Source: Eubacterium sp.
GTDB lineage: Bacteria; Bacillota; Clostridia; Lachnospirales; Lachnospiraceae
Direction: 5' to 3'
DNA: 45,861 nt
Assembly (NCBI GenBank): GCA_022769325.1
Contig: JALEKC010000157.1
Coordinates: forward strand, 1 to 45,861
Shown here: positions 44,926-45,861 of the stretch, piece after piece
Layout of the letters: each line of letters begins with the position of its first letter
How positions within the stretch are numbered: position 1 is the first letter of the stretch
Notes under the pieces: model-generated
What the model saw: the letters and a program-made list of their open reading frames with translations, nothing else
Told to the model about the DNA's origin: nothing
The model's database searches: none
Position numbers and translations under genes: made by a program

Positions 44926-45249
44926 CTATTTTGTGATATCGTCTACTGCATCTTCTACACCATCTACCGTATCTTTTACTCCTTCTCCAACACCATCTAC
45001 CACATCATTCACTGCATTACCGCCTTTATCACCGTCTTCTGTAGCTTCTGCAGAAGCAGATGGTGTCTGACTTGCCTCTGTATCATCTGTTGCTTGTGGA
45101 GTATTATTTGGAGTTTCTGTGGCATTGTCTGTGGATGCCGCCGGTGCCGGTGATGTGGTGGTATTTTTATTATCATTACCACCACATCCTGTCAGCATAG
45201 CGGCCGTAAGACACATTGTAATTGCAAACATACTAAATTTACGTTTCAT
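44926..45249 (-). CDS. Small acidic lipoprotein with Ser/Thr/Pro spacer and repeated tail
   Basis: This 107-residue protein has a type II signal peptide with lipobox MLTGCGG, so it is probably lipidated on the outer face of the membrane. A low-complexity Thr/Ala/Pro/Ser stretch (TPSASAEATED) and a C-terminal tail of about four 7-residue units (VNDVVDG, VGEGVKD, TVDGVED, AVDDITK) follow; the tail could form an amphipathic helix. I assign no function. ATG 45249 has AAAGGAG at proper spacing, whereas the track's ATG six codons earlier is part of the ribosome site region. Confidence 0.8.
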   Translation of the reverse strand: MKRKFSMFAITMCLTAAMLTGCGGNDNKNTTTSPAPAASTDNATETPNNTPQATDDTEASQTPSASAEATEDGDKGGNAVNDVVDGVGEGVKDTVDGVEDAVDDITK

Positions 45250-45296
45250 GAGATTTCTCCTTTCCATTGCAAAATACTCATTTCATCTTTAGTATG

Positions 45297-45392
45297 TCAC
45301 TCTTTTTCTTCTTTATTCAAAATTTCATAAATTTCACAAACGATTTCCCGAATGGACTTATTGTCACAATCAATGGTTTGGTCTGCATAGGA
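45297..45392 (-). pseudogene. 3' remnant resembling shikimate kinase
   Basis: A 31-codon reverse frame between glgP and the lipoprotein gene reads YADQTIDCDNKSIREIVCEI and ends in TGA at 45297. This resembles the last helix and strand of shikimate kinases (ADxxIDTDGKSxEEVxxEI). It is preceded by an in-frame stop and has no start or ribosome site of its own. It is probably a leftover from a deletion or rearrangement after glgP. Identification rests on a short match from memory. Confidence 0.4.
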
Positions 45393-45396
45393 TTAA

Positions 45397-45861
45397 TTAC
45401 AAAGTAACTTTTTCCAATTTCCAAATTTCTTTTGCATATTCTTCAATAGTACGATCGGAAGAGAATTTTCCACTCTTTGCCACATTCAAAAGTGCCATTT
45501 TAGCCCACGCTTCACGGTCACGATAAGCGGCATCAACTTTCTTTTGTGCTTCCGCATAGGAGCGAAAATCTTTCAAAATAAAGTATTGATCTGGTCTATC
45601 ATATCCGTTGGAATCTAAAAGAGAAGAATATATTTCATGGAACAATTCCGCCTCTCCATAGGTTCCATCGATTAATTGATCTACCACTTTTCGAATGTCT
45701 GCATCGGAATTGTAAATCTCACGTGGTTGATATTGATTATTATGCTCAAAATCAATAACTTCCTGAGAAGAAAGCCCGAAAATAAATGCATTCTCTTCTC
45801 CTACTTCTTCCACAATTTCCACATTAGCTCCGTCCATCGTGCCGAGAGTAGGTGCTCCATT
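45397..45861 (-). CDS. glgP: Glycogen/starch phosphorylase, C-terminal part (runs off the window)
   Basis: The reverse frame is open to the window edge and begins with NGAPTLGTMDGANVEI, the highly conserved phosphorylase segment. It continues through EVGEENAFIFG, YGEAELFHEIYSSLLD and YFILKDFRSYAEAQ to a typical C-terminus (WAKMALLNVAKSGKFSSDRTI). The active-site PLP lysine and most of the protein lie beyond the edge. The enzyme releases glucose-1-phosphate from storage glucan. The ORF track's ATG at 45837 is internal. Confidence 0.95.
   Translation of the reverse strand, partial: NGAPTLGTMDGANVEIVEEVGEENAFIFGLSSQEVIDFEHNNQYQPREIYNSDADIRKVVDQLIDGTYGEAELFHEIYSSLLDSNGYDRPDQYFILKDFRSYAEAQKKVDAAYRDREAWAKMALLNVAKSGKFSSDRTIEEYAKEIWKLEKVTL

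Overview
The window looks like a chromosomal segment of a low-GC, anaerobic Gram-positive of the Clostridia, most likely a Lachnospiraceae-type gut bacterium. The reasons are strong AGGAGG-type ribosome binding sites, a trimeric NAD-linked [FeFe] hydrogenase, a teichoic-acid-like TagGH/TagD/TagB set, a CotF-like protein, a CdaR-ftsE-ftsX-M23 block, and a secreted GH5 cellulase with a Ser/Thr/Pro linker and BspA-type repeats. This placement is inference from gene content; no rRNA or other taxonomic marker is present. I saw no tRNA, rRNA, CRISPR array, prophage or insertion sequence.

Layout. 1-406: decayed DNA with a broken small membrane-protein gene. 407-2704 (-): eda, a membrane metallophosphoesterase and a zinc-ribbon Nudix hydrolase, behind a clear sigma-A promoter. 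2905-3363 (+): CotF/ferritin-like protein, then a bidirectional terminator. 3405-8423 (-): a Bce-like antimicrobial-peptide response module (response regulator, loop-less histidine kinase, ABC ATPase, large FtsX-type permease) with a TTACA-N4-TGTAA operator ahead of the ABC genes. 8437-12528 (-): S41 protease, DUF3877-like protein and GH5 cellulase, closely spaced with the two-component genes. 12608-16655 (-): CdaR-like regulator, FtsE, FtsX and an M23 peptidoglycan hydrolase. 16787-17899 (-): MsmK/UgpC-type sugar-importer ATPase.

18030-20810 (-): an LCP-like protein, a TagA/WecG-like protein and a YitT membrane protein; the first two have lost the family's catalytic residues. 21006-21737 (+): a FabG-like SDR. 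21855-25965 (-): hydC-hydB-hydA, an electron-bifurcating-type hydrogenase, with a promoter and a TTG start for hydC. 26041-39324 (-): a 10-gene surface-polymer locus, in transcription order TagG, TagH, TagD, TagB/F-like, LCP ligase, DegT aminotransferase, phosphoglycosyl transferase, O-antigen-ligase-like protein, a GT2 fused to a decayed TagF-like domain, and YfhO.

39521-44846 (+), divergent from that locus: a biotin-dependent-type carboxyltransferase, an MBOAT O-acyltransferase and two tandem SGNH/AlgJ-like paralogues, probably one operon. Then come a terminator, a small lipoprotein (-), a shikimate-kinase-like 3' remnant, and the 3' end of glycogen phosphorylase at the window edge.

The most interesting signals are: (1) the carboxyltransferase-MBOAT-SGNH operon, a candidate surface O-acylation module with its own acyl-CoA supply; (2) three apparently non-catalytic relatives of teichoic-acid enzymes (LCP-like, TagA-like, TagF-like), two of which can be compared with intact relatives in the same window; (3) the Bce-type operator paired with a permease whose layout is not that of BceB.
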